Position numbers and translations under genes: made by a program
The notes under the pieces: model-generated
What the model was told of the DNA's origin: nothing
Seen by the model: only the letters and a program-made list of their open reading frames with translations
Databases searched by the model: none
Assembly: GCF_003594875.1 (NCBI RefSeq)
Contig: NZ_QZEY01000017.1
Location: forward strand, 1-64,000
Reading direction: 5' to 3'
DNA length: 64,000 nucleotides
Source: Bailinhaonella thermotolerans
GTDB taxonomy: Bacteria; Actinomycetota; Actinomycetes; Streptosporangiales; Streptosporangiaceae
Part shown: piece by piece, positions 26,100 to 33,970 of the stretch
Layout of the letters: each line of letters begins with the position of its first letter
Numbering within the stretch: the first letter of the stretch is position 1

Positions 26100-26939
26100 T
26101 CAGCCAGCCTTCGCCGCTTGCAGGATCTGGTGCAGTTGGACGGCGTAGGCGCGGGGGTGGGTGGTGTTCCCGTTGTGGCCGCCGGGGAACTCGGTGACCT
26201 CGGCGCCGAGCAGCGCGGCCAGTTCCTGTGCGCAGCGGTAGTCGAAGACGGTGCGCGGGGTGGTACGGCCGGCGGCGGGAACGATGCGGGTAGGGGTGTG
26301 CGCCAGTGCGTTGACCGGCAGGGTGTCGTTGATCAGGGCGGTGAGGTCATGCTCGATGAAGAAGCCGAAGTTGGCGATCCGCCCCGAGGTCATGGGTTGC
26401 GGCGTCAGGTCGGGCTCGGCGTCGGGGCTGGCCGGGTCGATGCCCAGGACTTCGGCGACCGCCTTGAGTGCCGGCGCGAGCCCTTCCTCCCGGTAGAGCT
26501 GCTGGATCTCGGCCAGCTCGGCCTCATGCCGGGCCCGGTCCGGAACGGGCAGCAGGCGGGGTGCGACCGGCTCGTGCGCGATGAGGGTACTGAGCTGCCC
26601 GGTGTGCCGGACGGCCAGATGGAGGCCAATGACCGCGCCCAGGCTGCAGCCCAGCATGGCGGCCGGCTCGTCGGTGACCGCGGCCAGCAGCCGGTGGACG
26701 TCGTCGGCGTGTTCGGTCATCGTCACACCGCTGCTGGGGTCGTCCAGGGTGCTGCGGGACAGGCCGCGCCGGTCGTAGGTGATCACGGTGCAGGCGCCGG
26801 CGAGCTGATCGACCAGATCGGCGCTGCGTCCGGCGTCGCCCTCGCCGCTCTGGGAGATCAGCAGCGTGGGGCCGTCGCCGCGCATCTCGTAGTAGAGGCT
26901 GGCGCCCGGGACAGCCAGGGAGCCGGTTGTCGTGGTCAT
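26100..26939 (-). CDS. Alpha/beta hydrolase
   Basis: A 279-residue serine hydrolase. Nucleophile elbow GCSLGA with Ser99, a YDRRGLSRS motif near residue 55, and a late His255 in FPGGHNG. It resembles the hydrolase at 11094-11924 and belongs to the same alpha/beta-hydrolase subgroup often seen beside MarR or TetR regulators. ATG 26939 follows an AAAGGACCCTCCC-type spacer with GGACC but no strong site. Divergent from a MarR-like gene (94-bp spacer with dyads), which probably represses it. Substrate unknown. Confidence 0.88.
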   Translation of the reverse strand: MTTTTGSLAVPGASLYYEMRGDGPTLLISQSGEGDAGRSADLVDQLAGACTVITYDRRGLSRSTLDDPSSGVTMTEHADDVHRLLAAVTDEPAAMLGCSLGAVIGLHLAVRHTGQLSTLIAHEPVAPRLLPVPDRARHEAELAEIQQLYREEGLAPALKAVAEVLGIDPASPDAEPDLTPQPMTSGRIANFGFFIEHDLTALINDTLPVNALAHTPTRIVPAAGRTTPRTVFDYRCAQELAALLGAEVTEFPGGHNGNTTHPRAYAVQLHQILQAAKAG

Positions 26940-26989
26940 GGGAGGGTCCTTTCGCCTTGGTTCGCGATCACCGTATTCCATCATTGTTG

Positions 26990-27024
26990 ATACATCAATC
27001 CTGATGCATCTCTTTTGATGTAAT
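26990..27024. promoter_or_regulatory. TGATG-type dyads between hydrolase and MarR-like gene
   Basis: ATACATCA (26990-26997) and TGATGCAT (27002-27009) form an inverted repeat with one mismatch, and a further half-site TTGATGTAAT follows at 27014-27023. These AT-rich boxes are good candidates for MarR binding. Confidence 0.55.
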
Positions 27025-27033
27025 CTCGATCAC

Positions 27034-27486
27034 GTGAACGGAGTGGACCTGTTCCTTCTGGGGCGCACCCTGATGAAGATCGGCGAAGAGGCCCTGCCCA
27101 CCGAGGGGCTGGGCGACCAGCCGGGGAGCGCCCGGACCGTGCTGATCGTGGTCAGCGACATCCGCACGCATCCCGGCAGCGCGATCAGCGAGATCGTCAC
27201 CCGCACCGGCCTGCCTCAGAGCGCCGTGTCGGCGGCGGTTGCCCGGTTGCGGGAGGCGGGTGCCGTCGTCACGGAACCCGATGCCCGCGACCGCCGACGA
27301 CTCTGCATCCAACCCGCCCCGGAGATCTCCAGCCGCGTGGAGCAGGTCCGCTCGACCTCCATCGACGCGGCCCTGGCCAAAGCGCTGGCCATCGACGACC
27401 CGCACAGGATCGCCGAGATCATCGCCCTCCTGGAGGAACTCGCCCGGAACCTGTCTCCCCAGGCGCTCAGCCGCCTGCGCGACTGA
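27034..27486 (+). CDS. MarR-like winged-helix regulator
   Basis: A 150-residue regulator starting at GTG 27034. It has a winged helix (ISEIVTRTGLPQSAVSAAVA, then RLREAGAVVTEPDARDRRR) with the MarR-style basic wing DARDRRR, and helical ends for dimerisation. No obvious ribosome site precedes the GTG, so the message may be leaderless. It is divergent from the alpha/beta hydrolase and should control it through the dyads in the spacer. Ligand unknown. Confidence 0.85.
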   Translation: MNGVDLFLLGRTLMKIGEEALPTEGLGDQPGSARTVLIVVSDIRTHPGSAISEIVTRTGLPQSAVSAAVARLREAGAVVTEPDARDRRRLCIQPAPEISSRVEQVRSTSIDAALAKALAIDDPHRIAEIIALLEELARNLSPQALSRLRD

Positions 27487-27590
27487 GCGCCACGCGGCCG
27501 AGCTGCTGAACCACAGGGGGGAGCGCGCCGGCCAAGCCGTGCGGATCGCGGCCGCCGCCGACCGTGAAGGGCCGGCGCCTTCTCACCAAG

Positions 27591-27623
27591 CGCTCCCGAA
27601 GCTGACCCCAGCCCCAAAGTAGG
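27591..27623 (-). repeat. 33-bp dispersed repeat, inverted copy
   Basis: This is the exact reverse complement of 2037-2069. It again ends a frame with the codons LPKLTPAPK, now on the plus strand. It lies 33 bp before the copied NmrA-like fragment. Confidence 0.65.
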
Positions 27624-27656
27624 CGCAGCAGCTGAGTGGCGTTGGAGGCGCCCATA

Positions 27657-27822
27657 CGGAGGCCGCCGTGCACCTGATCAGCGGCATCTCGGGCGCCAGA
27701 TCACCTACCAGCAGGTCGCCGGCGAGCGGCTGAACCTGAGCAAGGACGCCACTCGGGCCTTCACCGCCCAACGCGGACCATGGCGCGCCGACATCCCCGC
27801 CCTCCGCCACCGCCACCCGGAC
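27657..27822 (+). pseudogene. Copied fragment of the NmrA-like gene
   Basis: About 166 bp match the 3' half of the NmrA-like gene (about 3431-3597) nearly base for base. The visible differences are one deleted T (which breaks the frame), an A-to-G near the start and a CAG-to-CGG change. The copy has no start codon and stops matching at CACCCGGAC. With the inverted 33-bp repeat it shows a recent partial duplication of the 2-3.7 kb locus. Confidence 0.85.
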
Positions 27823-27883
27823 ATTGGTTGAGTAGCTGAGTGAGCGGGGCATGCCGGGGTCTTGGTTGCGCTGGACTGCTGCC

Positions 27884-28774
27884 CTATCCGGGGGTGTTGA
27901 TCAACTGGTCGATTCGTGCCTGGTCGAGGAGTGAGTAGATCTGGATGATCTGGTGGTGAGAGATCACGAAGGCCATGATCGAGACGGGATGCTGGTCGGT
28001 GTAGACGATGACGGCGGCGCTGCCGTTCATCGTGATCGGCTGGAACGTGGCGTCTGGGATGGCGAACGTCGCCGCCCGTTCCGCCACGTTCTGCGGTCCG
28101 CGGATCGTGGCGGTCGCCGCAGGCCTGGTGGCACCGCCGTCGGCGTGGAATGTGATCTCGGGATGCAGCAGAGTGAGAAGGGTGTCGAGATCGCCGTCGC
28201 GGGTCGCTGCGAAGAAGGCGTTGACCACGCTGCGCTGATTGGCGGGGTTGGTCTCAATCTCGGCCGGATCGACGGCATGCACTCGTCGCCGGGCGCGGCT
28301 GGCGAGCTTGCGGGTCGCCTCAGTTGACTTCCCGAGCACGGTGGCGATCTCGCTGAACGGCATCCCGAAGGAGTCGTGGAGCACGAACGCAAGGCGCTCG
28401 GGTGGCGCCAAGCTTTCCAGGACGATGTGGAGCGCCAGACCGACCTGTTCGGCGAGGAGAGCTTGATCCTCTGGGCCCAGGGCTTGATCCGGCCGGAGCC
28501 GGAGTCGCGGCCCGGTCGCGTCTGTCGGACTTTCAGGACGCGCGGCTCGGGCCCTGAGCTTGTTGAGACAAGTCCGTGAGACGACTGTGGTCATCCACCC
28601 GTCGAGGTTGGCGATGGCGGCGACGTCTGTCGCGCCGGGGCGGCTGAGACGGACCCAGGCATCTTGGACGGCGTCTTCCGCATCGGCGCTGTTGCCGAGG
28701 ATCTGGCAGGCCAGCGCGGTCAGCCGTTGACGGTTGCCCTCGAAGTGTCGGCTGAGTTGTTCAGGGGAGTCCAT
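27884..28774 (-). CDS. ECF41-type RNA polymerase sigma factor with SnoaL-like tail
   Basis: A 296-residue extracytoplasmic-function sigma factor. Region 2 (residues about 10-75, with AEDAVQDAWVRLSR) and region 4 (about 115-165, with PFSEIATVLGKSTEATRKLA) are followed by a 110-residue NTF2/SnoaL-like domain. This architecture defines the ECF41 (SigJ-like) group, in which the tail modulates activity in place of a classic anti-sigma factor. ECF41 genes are usually next to an oxidoreductase or CMD gene; here the divergent neighbour is a DHA2 pump, so the target may differ. Confidence 0.92.
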   Translation of the reverse strand: MDSPEQLSRHFEGNRQRLTALACQILGNSADAEDAVQDAWVRLSRPGATDVAAIANLDGWMTTVVSRTCLNKLRARAARPESPTDATGPRLRLRPDQALGPEDQALLAEQVGLALHIVLESLAPPERLAFVLHDSFGMPFSEIATVLGKSTEATRKLASRARRRVHAVDPAEIETNPANQRSVVNAFFAATRDGDLDTLLTLLHPEITFHADGGATRPAATATIRGPQNVAERAATFAIPDATFQPITMNGSAAVIVYTDQHPVSIMAFVISHHQIIQIYSLLDQARIDQLINTPG

Positions 28775-28797
28775 CGGTCACGTCCTCGTGTTGCGGG

Positions 28798-28816
28798 GTG
28801 TCAGTGCCTGTGACAC
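28798..28816. promoter_or_regulatory. TGTCA/TGACA dyad between sigma factor and MFS pump
   Basis: GTGTCA (28798-28803) and TGACAC (28811-28816) form an inverted repeat in the 77-bp divergent spacer. ECF41 promoters are known for a TGTCACA -35 element; TGTCACAGG is present on the minus strand here, but I could not find a CGTC -10 at the expected distance, so the assignment is tentative. Confidence 0.4.
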
Positions 28817-28851
28817 GCCTATCAGCGAGAACGTGACAGGAGCACGATGTG

Positions 28852-30381
28852 ATGTCCCCGACCCATTCAGGGCCAACCATAGATGCCCGACAGCGACGAC
28901 GTATCGCGCTGCTGGCGTTGTGCCTGGCCGGCTTTGTGATCCAACTCGATGTCACCATCGTCAATGTCGCTCTTCCGACGATCCAGCATGAGCTGCGGGC
29001 GGCTCCCGGCGCGTTGGAATGGATCATCAGCGGTTACGCTCTTGGGCTGGCTGCGCTGATCCCCTTGATGGGCGCACTCGGTGATCGGCTGGGCCACCGG
29101 CCGGTCCTGTTGGGCGGGCTCGTCGTCTTCGGCCTCTGCTCTGCGGCGGCCGCGCTGGCACCCCACCCGGCCGCGCTCGTGGGCGCGCGCGTCGGTCAAG
29201 GTGTTGGGGGTGCGGCCATCTTGGCGCTCACCCTTGCCGTCCTCGCGGACACCTACCCGCCGCAACAGCGCGGTCACGCGATCGGCTGGTGGGCGGCGAT
29301 CGGCGGGATCGGCTTCGGCGCGGGCCCGATCGTGGGCGGCCTACTGCTGTCATTCTCCGGCTGGTCAACCATCTTCTGGGTCAACCTTCCGATCATCGTC
29401 GTCACGGTCGCCCTGATCGCCCTGACGGTCCCGCGCGTCGCCGCGACGACCCAACCGCGGCCGCTCGACGTGCCGGGTGTCCTGCTGGCGTCGGCGGGGC
29501 TGGCGTCAGTCACCTTCGGACTGATCACCGCGACCGACACCCCCTGGGACCCAGCCCGAACCCTGGTGCCGCTCATCGTCGGCGGACTCGTCCTCACAGC
29601 GTTCGCGCAATGGCAACGCCACACCAGCGAGCCCTTGGTGCCGAGAGCCGTACGCGGCAACTCAGCGTTCATCGGTGCTTGCGCCATCTACTTCACCAGT
29701 TACGTGGCCTTCAGCGGCACGCTCTACTACGTCACCTTGATGTTCCAGAACCTTCTGGGCTGGTCCGCACTTCACACCGGCTTGTCGTGGCTGCTGATGA
29801 ACGCCCCGTTCCTGGTCGCCGCGCAGATGGCCGGCAAAGTCAGCCAACGCTTCACGCCACGGGCCATCGTCACCACGGGCTGCGCGGCCGGGGCTCTCGG
29901 TGTGGCGGCACTGAGCATCCTCACGCCGACAACCCCATTCGTCGCTGCGGGCATGGGATACCTGGTCACCGGAGCCGGTTTCGGACTGCTGGTTCCCGGG
30001 ATCACGCACGTGGCGATGCGCGACATTCCCGGACCTGTCGCGGGTGCCGCCTCTGCCGTGCTCAACTCCTCCCGCCAGCTCGGGACCGCCGCAGGACTCG
30101 CGCTTGTCGGCGCCATCGGCGCGGCGGCAACCCACCACACCTGGGCTGGATCTCGATTCGGGCGCATGCACCCCGCCTCTGGCTCCATCGCCACCGGGAA
30201 CCTCCGCGGAGTCCCCTCCTACATGGAGACCACCGCGCGCAGTGCGTTCGAAGTGGGCTACCACGTCGCTCTCGGCGTCTGCGTCGCGAGCTTCTTGGTC
30301 GCCGTGTGGATATCACTACAGGCGTTCAAAAGACCGACAGCAGCCACTGGAGCGGCCGAGGCGGCGGAGCCGAGGCTGTGA
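28852..30381 (+). CDS. DHA2-type MFS drug exporter (EmrB/QacA-like)
   Basis: A 509-residue membrane transporter with about fourteen helices. Diagnostic motifs are IQLDVTIVNVALPTIQ in helix 1, GDRLGHRPVLLGG (motif A) and the motif C helix WWAAIGGIGFGAGPIVGG. These antiporters export cationic or amphipathic drugs using the proton gradient. A GTG at 28849 is an alternative start one codon earlier. It is divergent from the ECF41 sigma factor, a pairing that suggests stress-induced efflux. A strong hairpin follows at 30525. Confidence 0.92.
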   Translation: MSPTHSGPTIDARQRRRIALLALCLAGFVIQLDVTIVNVALPTIQHELRAAPGALEWIISGYALGLAALIPLMGALGDRLGHRPVLLGGLVVFGLCSAAAALAPHPAALVGARVGQGVGGAAILALTLAVLADTYPPQQRGHAIGWWAAIGGIGFGAGPIVGGLLLSFSGWSTIFWVNLPIIVVTVALIALTVPRVAATTQPRPLDVPGVLLASAGLASVTFGLITATDTPWDPARTLVPLIVGGLVLTAFAQWQRHTSEPLVPRAVRGNSAFIGACAIYFTSYVAFSGTLYYVTLMFQNLLGWSALHTGLSWLLMNAPFLVAAQMAGKVSQRFTPRAIVTTGCAAGALGVAALSILTPTTPFVAAGMGYLVTGAGFGLLVPGITHVAMRDIPGPVAGAASAVLNSSRQLGTAAGLALVGAIGAAATHHTWAGSRFGRMHPASGSIATGNLRGVPSYMETTARSAFEVGYHVALGVCVASFLVAVWISLQAFKRPTAATGAAEAAEPRL

Positions 30382-30524
30382 GTCACCTCAACGCAGCGCC
30401 GGCTCCACGAGCCCGACTCAAGGTCGCCCAACTGGTCGTCGTCATCGGCGAGGTCGGCGTGTGCCACGAGAAACATCTCCGCAGGACTGTCCGATGAGAG
30501 CCTGATCCACAGACTTGCCTCGGG

Positions 30525-30562
30525 CCCTGGGGGGCGTAATCGGCTGATTACGCCCCCCAGGG
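30525..30562. terminator. Bidirectional hairpin terminator
   Basis: A 17-bp perfect stem (CCCTGGGGGGCGTAATC with its mirror, 4-base loop GGCT) spans 30525-30562 between the convergent MFS gene and the secreted-protein gene. No T-run follows, as is usual in these genomes. Confidence 0.8.
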
Positions 30563-30700
30563 GATCCCATCAGAACCCGTGTCCGTCCTGACGAAACAGG
30601 CCGTCGAGCCCAGTGAATCCGATCCCACCTTCCGCCTCCCCTTTTCGCCCCCCAAGATGGCCGCCAGCGCCACGCCCTGGCCCTGCCCGCCGCCCTGGGG

Positions 30701-31288
30701 TCAGCGGCCGCAGCGGCCCGCCTGGGACGGCGGGCAGGTCCAGAAGCTCTGGGCGGGGCCCCCGCCGCGCGAGTAGTTGATGTACGCCTCCGCGCCGGGC
30801 GTGTTGACGATCCCCAGCAGGTGCGACATCAGCGGCACCGTCGGCGCCCACAGAACCTCGCTGTCGACCGTTCCGGCCCCGCGGCTCCCGATGTCGAGAC
30901 TGGTCGACCGGTTGTCCCCCGGCTGCATGTCCACCGTTCTGATCCCGAACGGGCTTGTCCAGGTGGAGTCGACCGCCCGGGTGAGGTGCAACCGGATCCA
31001 CTTGTAGTTCTTGCAGATGCCGGACGTGCCGACCCGCCATTCGGCCCAGCCGTAGTAGACGCCGTTCGCGTAGAGCGAGATGGTGTCGTCGTACGCCTCC
31101 TGGTTGGTGGTCGTCGCCCGCACGTTGCTGCCGCAGCCCGGTACCGCGGACGGGAGCCGCCCGTCGTAGTCGGCGGCGTGGGCGGGCCCCGCGGCCATCA
31201 CCCCCGTCGCGGCCAGCGCCACGGCCGCGACCACTGCCGCCATCCCCCGCCGCCGGCGCGCTCCCGTTCCTGCTGTCGATGTGCGCAT
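30701..31288 (-). CDS. Secreted protein, DUF2690-like
   Basis: A 195-residue exported protein. A long signal peptide (basic RRRRGMAAVV, hydrophobic core, then AGPAHA before the mature ADYDG) is clear. The mature part has the pattern of GC followed by a threonine-rich segment, YYGWAEWRVGTSGICKNYKW and paired cysteines, which resembles DUF2690-type extracellular proteins; I am only moderately sure of this family. ATG 31288 follows a GGAGGGGC-type ribosome site. Stands alone between a terminator and a long intergenic region. Function unknown. Confidence 0.75.
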   Translation of the reverse strand: MRTSTAGTGARRRRGMAAVVAAVALAATGVMAAGPAHAADYDGRLPSAVPGCGSNVRATTTNQEAYDDTISLYANGVYYGWAEWRVGTSGICKNYKWIRLHLTRAVDSTWTSPFGIRTVDMQPGDNRSTSLDIGSRGAGTVDSEVLWAPTVPLMSHLLGIVNTPGAEAYINYSRGGGPAQSFWTCPPSQAGRCGR

Positions 31289-31468
31289 CGCTTGCCCCTC
31301 CTGCGTCGTGGCTTCCAGGCAAGTGCAGCGCAGACCATGCTGCTTCGCCCAGGGCCTTTCGGCGTCCCACGAAAAGCCCTGGCCGGCGCGAGGAACGACC
31401 CCGCATCGGGTCTCGCGTTGCTGAAGATTTGCTCGTTTGGTCGTTCCGAGTGAATACCTCATGATCAT

Positions 31469-31508
31469 TTTCGAATCGAGGACCCGCCTTTACAAAGTAG
31501 ATTCGAAA
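31469..31508. promoter_or_regulatory. TTTCGAATC inverted repeat
   Basis: TTTCGAATC (31469-31477) is exactly mirrored by GATTCGAAA (31500-31508), 22 bases apart, in an AT-richer patch of the 509-bp space between the secreted-protein gene (minus) and the gene at 31798 (plus). It may be an operator for either. I see no gene in the rest of the spacer. Confidence 0.45.
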
Positions 31509-31797
31509 CGGTCCCGAATGAGGCGCGCTTCCCGGGCGTCGCGACGCCACGACGGTGCCCGGCACGCGCGCTCACGACCTGTGAGTCCGTCCGCAAACCA
31601 TCCGCGCAGGCGGCCGCCGGACTCCGGCCCGCCTGCCGCGCCCGCCTCTCCGAGCAGCGGGCGCCGGCACCGGACGCAGGACGGGACGACCGCCGCCGCG
31701 GTGCGGTCGGTCCCCCTCTGCGCAACCGCGGCCTTCTTCACGACGACCCCGCCCCCGGAAACCGGGCGGCGCGGGTTGGCTGACGAAGGAGGAACAC

Positions 31798-32523
31798 GTG
31801 ACGAGCTCCCCCGCCGGGACCGTCTCCCCCCGTACGGCGGCACCGCGGCCGATCCCCGCCCCGGCCCGCCGCGCCCACCCCGCGCAAGGCGGCCCGCTCC
31901 AGGGCGGTCACATCGCCTGCCGCAACGGCCGTACCACCGAGAAGGACGCGGCGAGCTACCTACGCTCCCTCGGGCTGACACCCATCGCCCACCCCCCGCT
32001 GGAGTACTGGCGCATCTCCGGGCGCGCCCAGGAGGTGGACCTGGGCGTCCACATCAAGGGCCTGCCCGTCCCGGGGATCCAGACCAGCAAGGGACGCGTC
32101 AACGTGGCCTTCGAGGTCAAGACGCAGTCCGCCAAGGGATCGGTGGAGGACAAGCTGTTCTCGGCCATCGTCGACCTCGGCAAGCTGGCCGACGAGTCCG
32201 GCCTGGTGACCGGGCTGCTGCACCAGTTCGACCCGGACGCGCTGAGCCCGGGCCTGCAGATGGTCCTGGCCGAGGAGGCCGCCGACCACGGCGTGCTGTT
32301 CCTGGCGATCGGCGCCTGGGACCGGGCGACGCTGAACCGGCAGGCGTACCGCATGCTGGTCCGCACCCTCACCTCCAGCCAGGGCGCCGAGGACCTGTAC
32401 GAGGAACTCGGCCCGGAGGTGGTCGCCGCGCTCGAACGCGTCCGCAGACGCCAGATCACCGACATGTGCCAGTTCTACGGCGGCAGCCCTCCCGCCCTGG
32501 AGGACCAGCGGCCCGACGCGTGA
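31798..32523 (+). CDS. PD-(D/E)XK nuclease-like protein, unknown role
   Basis: A 241-residue protein not matched to a named family. GTG 31798 follows a strong AAGGAGG site. After a Pro/Ala-rich disordered N-terminus (to about residue 40) there is an alpha/beta domain with D81 in QEVDLGVH and, 25 residues later, FEVKTQ with E106 and K108. That is the order and spacing of a PD-(D/E)XK nuclease core, and the preceding helix (TTEKDAASYLRSLG) is also typical. Helices in the C-terminal half (GKLADESGLVTGLLHQF) follow. No methyltransferase or helicase adjoins it. A hairpin terminator follows its stop at once. Confidence 0.7.
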   Translation: MTSSPAGTVSPRTAAPRPIPAPARRAHPAQGGPLQGGHIACRNGRTTEKDAASYLRSLGLTPIAHPPLEYWRISGRAQEVDLGVHIKGLPVPGIQTSKGRVNVAFEVKTQSAKGSVEDKLFSAIVDLGKLADESGLVTGLLHQFDPDALSPGLQMVLAEEAADHGVLFLAIGAWDRATLNRQAYRMLVRTLTSSQGAEDLYEELGPEVVAALERVRRRQITDMCQFYGGSPPALEDQRPDA

Positions 32524-32524
32524 C

Positions 32525-32552
32525 CAGAAGGCCCGGCCCGCCGGGCCTTCTG
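32525..32552. terminator. Hairpin terminator
   Basis: CAGAAGGCCCGG and CCGGGCCTTCTG form a perfect 12-bp stem around a CCCG loop, starting two bases after the stop at 32523. Confidence 0.82.
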
Positions 32553-32651
32553 CGGTCCCACCCCACCTCCTCCCCCGGGCAGATGTTGCCGCGGCCGCCA
32601 TGGCGGTGACGGTCGGCCCTGCTACAACCGATGCCAAGGAACGGACGGCTC

Positions 32652-33815
32652 ATGCCTGCTGACGACGACAAGGACACCCAAGGCGCGCGTCCGGGCCCTG
32701 GCCCGGACACGGAGGTCCTGGCCGCGCTCGACGCCGAGCTGGGGCCTGCGCCGCCCATGCCGGAGTTCGACCCCGACGGGTTCCCGGCGGGGCCGCGGGG
32801 CGACCGGTTCTGGCGCGTGCTGCTGGCGCACCTGGCCCGGCGGCTCGGCACGGACCACCCTCCGCACCTGTTCACCCTGTCCTCCCCCGCCGCCCTGGCC
32901 GAGCACCTGCCGCCCGGCGCCGGCCCGCGCTACGCGATCGCCATCGGCCACCATGGCCCGCTCCCGGACCCCTGGGACGAGGCGCTGATCGGGACCGACG
33001 TGGACGACCCGCGCGTCCAGGCGCTCATCCTGGTCGTCCAGGGCACCCCCGACACCAGGGACGTCGTGGACACCTACGCCGCGGGCGCCGCGGCGGTGCA
33101 GATCGCGGTGGCGGTCACGCGCTCCGGCCGGTTTCACACCGTGCTCACCCCCAGCGGCGGCGCGCTCCCGCTCCTCATCGGCGCGGACGACGGCGGCGAC
33201 TCGGACACGGCGGGCAGGCACGGCGCCCTGCACCTGCTCGGCCCCCGCCTGAACGCCAGCCTCGCGCGCGCGATGGGCGCCCGCGCGGAACCGGAGATCG
33301 ACCTGGCGCACCTGGTGCGGCGGCTGTCGCTGGCCTCCGCGCTGCGCCGGATCTCCCGGATCTCGGTGCCCCTGCCCGACCTGCGGGAGCGGCAGCGGAC
33401 ACTGGCCGAGCAGGCCTGCGCCGAGGTGTGGGAGGCCTTCGTGCACTTCGCGCCCGCGTTCCTGCCCGGCCACGATCGCGTGCGCGCCGACCTGAGCGAC
33501 TTCGGCCACGCCCTGCGGGAGATGGCCCCGGACCAGATCGCCGCCGCGGTCACCGGCCCCCGCCCACCCGCCCCGCTCGCCGCCGCCGCGCGCGCCCTGC
33601 GCGGGCACGACTGGCGCCGGGTGAGCGCGCAGGCGGTCGCCGGCGTCCTGGACGAAAGCGCCGAGGCCGCGGCCTGGTGGGGAACCGGGTGGATGATCAC
33701 CATCCTGGACAACACGATCCCCCGCGAGGAGCACCTGCGCGCCTGGTGCGCGGACCTGTGCGGCCCCCACGCCACGCAGGTGGCGCGTGCCGCCGACGCG
33801 CTCACCGGCAGCTGA
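32652..33815 (+). CDS. Hypothetical protein (387 residues)
   Basis: I do not recognise this protein. It is acidic at the N-terminus (DDDKDTQG), has no signal peptide or membrane segment, and is largely helical with Ala/Leu/Arg-rich stretches, so a soluble cytosolic protein is expected. Blocks such as ALILVVQGTPDTRDVVDTYA and AAAWWGTGWMITILDNTIPR may be conserved cores. ATG 32652 is preceded by AAGGA; another ATG 21 bases upstream is possible. A terminator separates it from the nuclease-like gene, so it probably has its own promoter in the 99-bp spacer. Confidence 0.7.
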   Translation: MPADDDKDTQGARPGPGPDTEVLAALDAELGPAPPMPEFDPDGFPAGPRGDRFWRVLLAHLARRLGTDHPPHLFTLSSPAALAEHLPPGAGPRYAIAIGHHGPLPDPWDEALIGTDVDDPRVQALILVVQGTPDTRDVVDTYAAGAAAVQIAVAVTRSGRFHTVLTPSGGALPLLIGADDGGDSDTAGRHGALHLLGPRLNASLARAMGARAEPEIDLAHLVRRLSLASALRRISRISVPLPDLRERQRTLAEQACAEVWEAFVHFAPAFLPGHDRVRADLSDFGHALREMAPDQIAAAVTGPRPPAPLAAAARALRGHDWRRVSAQAVAGVLDESAEAAAWWGTGWMITILDNTIPREEHLRAWCADLCGPHATQVARAADALTGS

Positions 33816-33869
33816 GCCGGGAGAAGCCCCTCCTTCGCCCGCGAGCCGTGCTCGGCTCCCGGGCGCGCC

Positions 33870-33903
33870 AGTGAGCCCTCGCCGAGATCGGCGAGGGCTC
33901 ACT
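33870..33903. terminator. Hairpin terminator 1 of a back-to-back pair
   Basis: AGTGAGCCCTCGCCG and its exact complement form a 15-bp stem around AGAT between the convergent genes ending at 33815 and 33971. Confidence 0.82.
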
Positions 33904-33916
33904 CGTGCCCGCCGGG

Positions 33917-33950
33917 CCGATGGGGTACGGCGTGCGCCGTACCCCATCGG
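33917..33950. terminator. Hairpin terminator 2 of a back-to-back pair
   Basis: CCGATGGGGTACGGCG (33917-33932) and its exact complement (33935-33950) form a 16-bp stem with a two-base spacer, just downstream of the methyltransferase gene on the minus strand. Each convergent gene thus has its own hairpin. Confidence 0.8.
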
Positions 33951-33970
33951 TGCTGCCCGGCTCGGGATGT

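Noticed and set aside
28775-28851. Canonical ECF41 promoter before the MFS pump
   Set aside because: TGTCA-like boxes exist, but no CGTC element lies at the expected distance on either strand.
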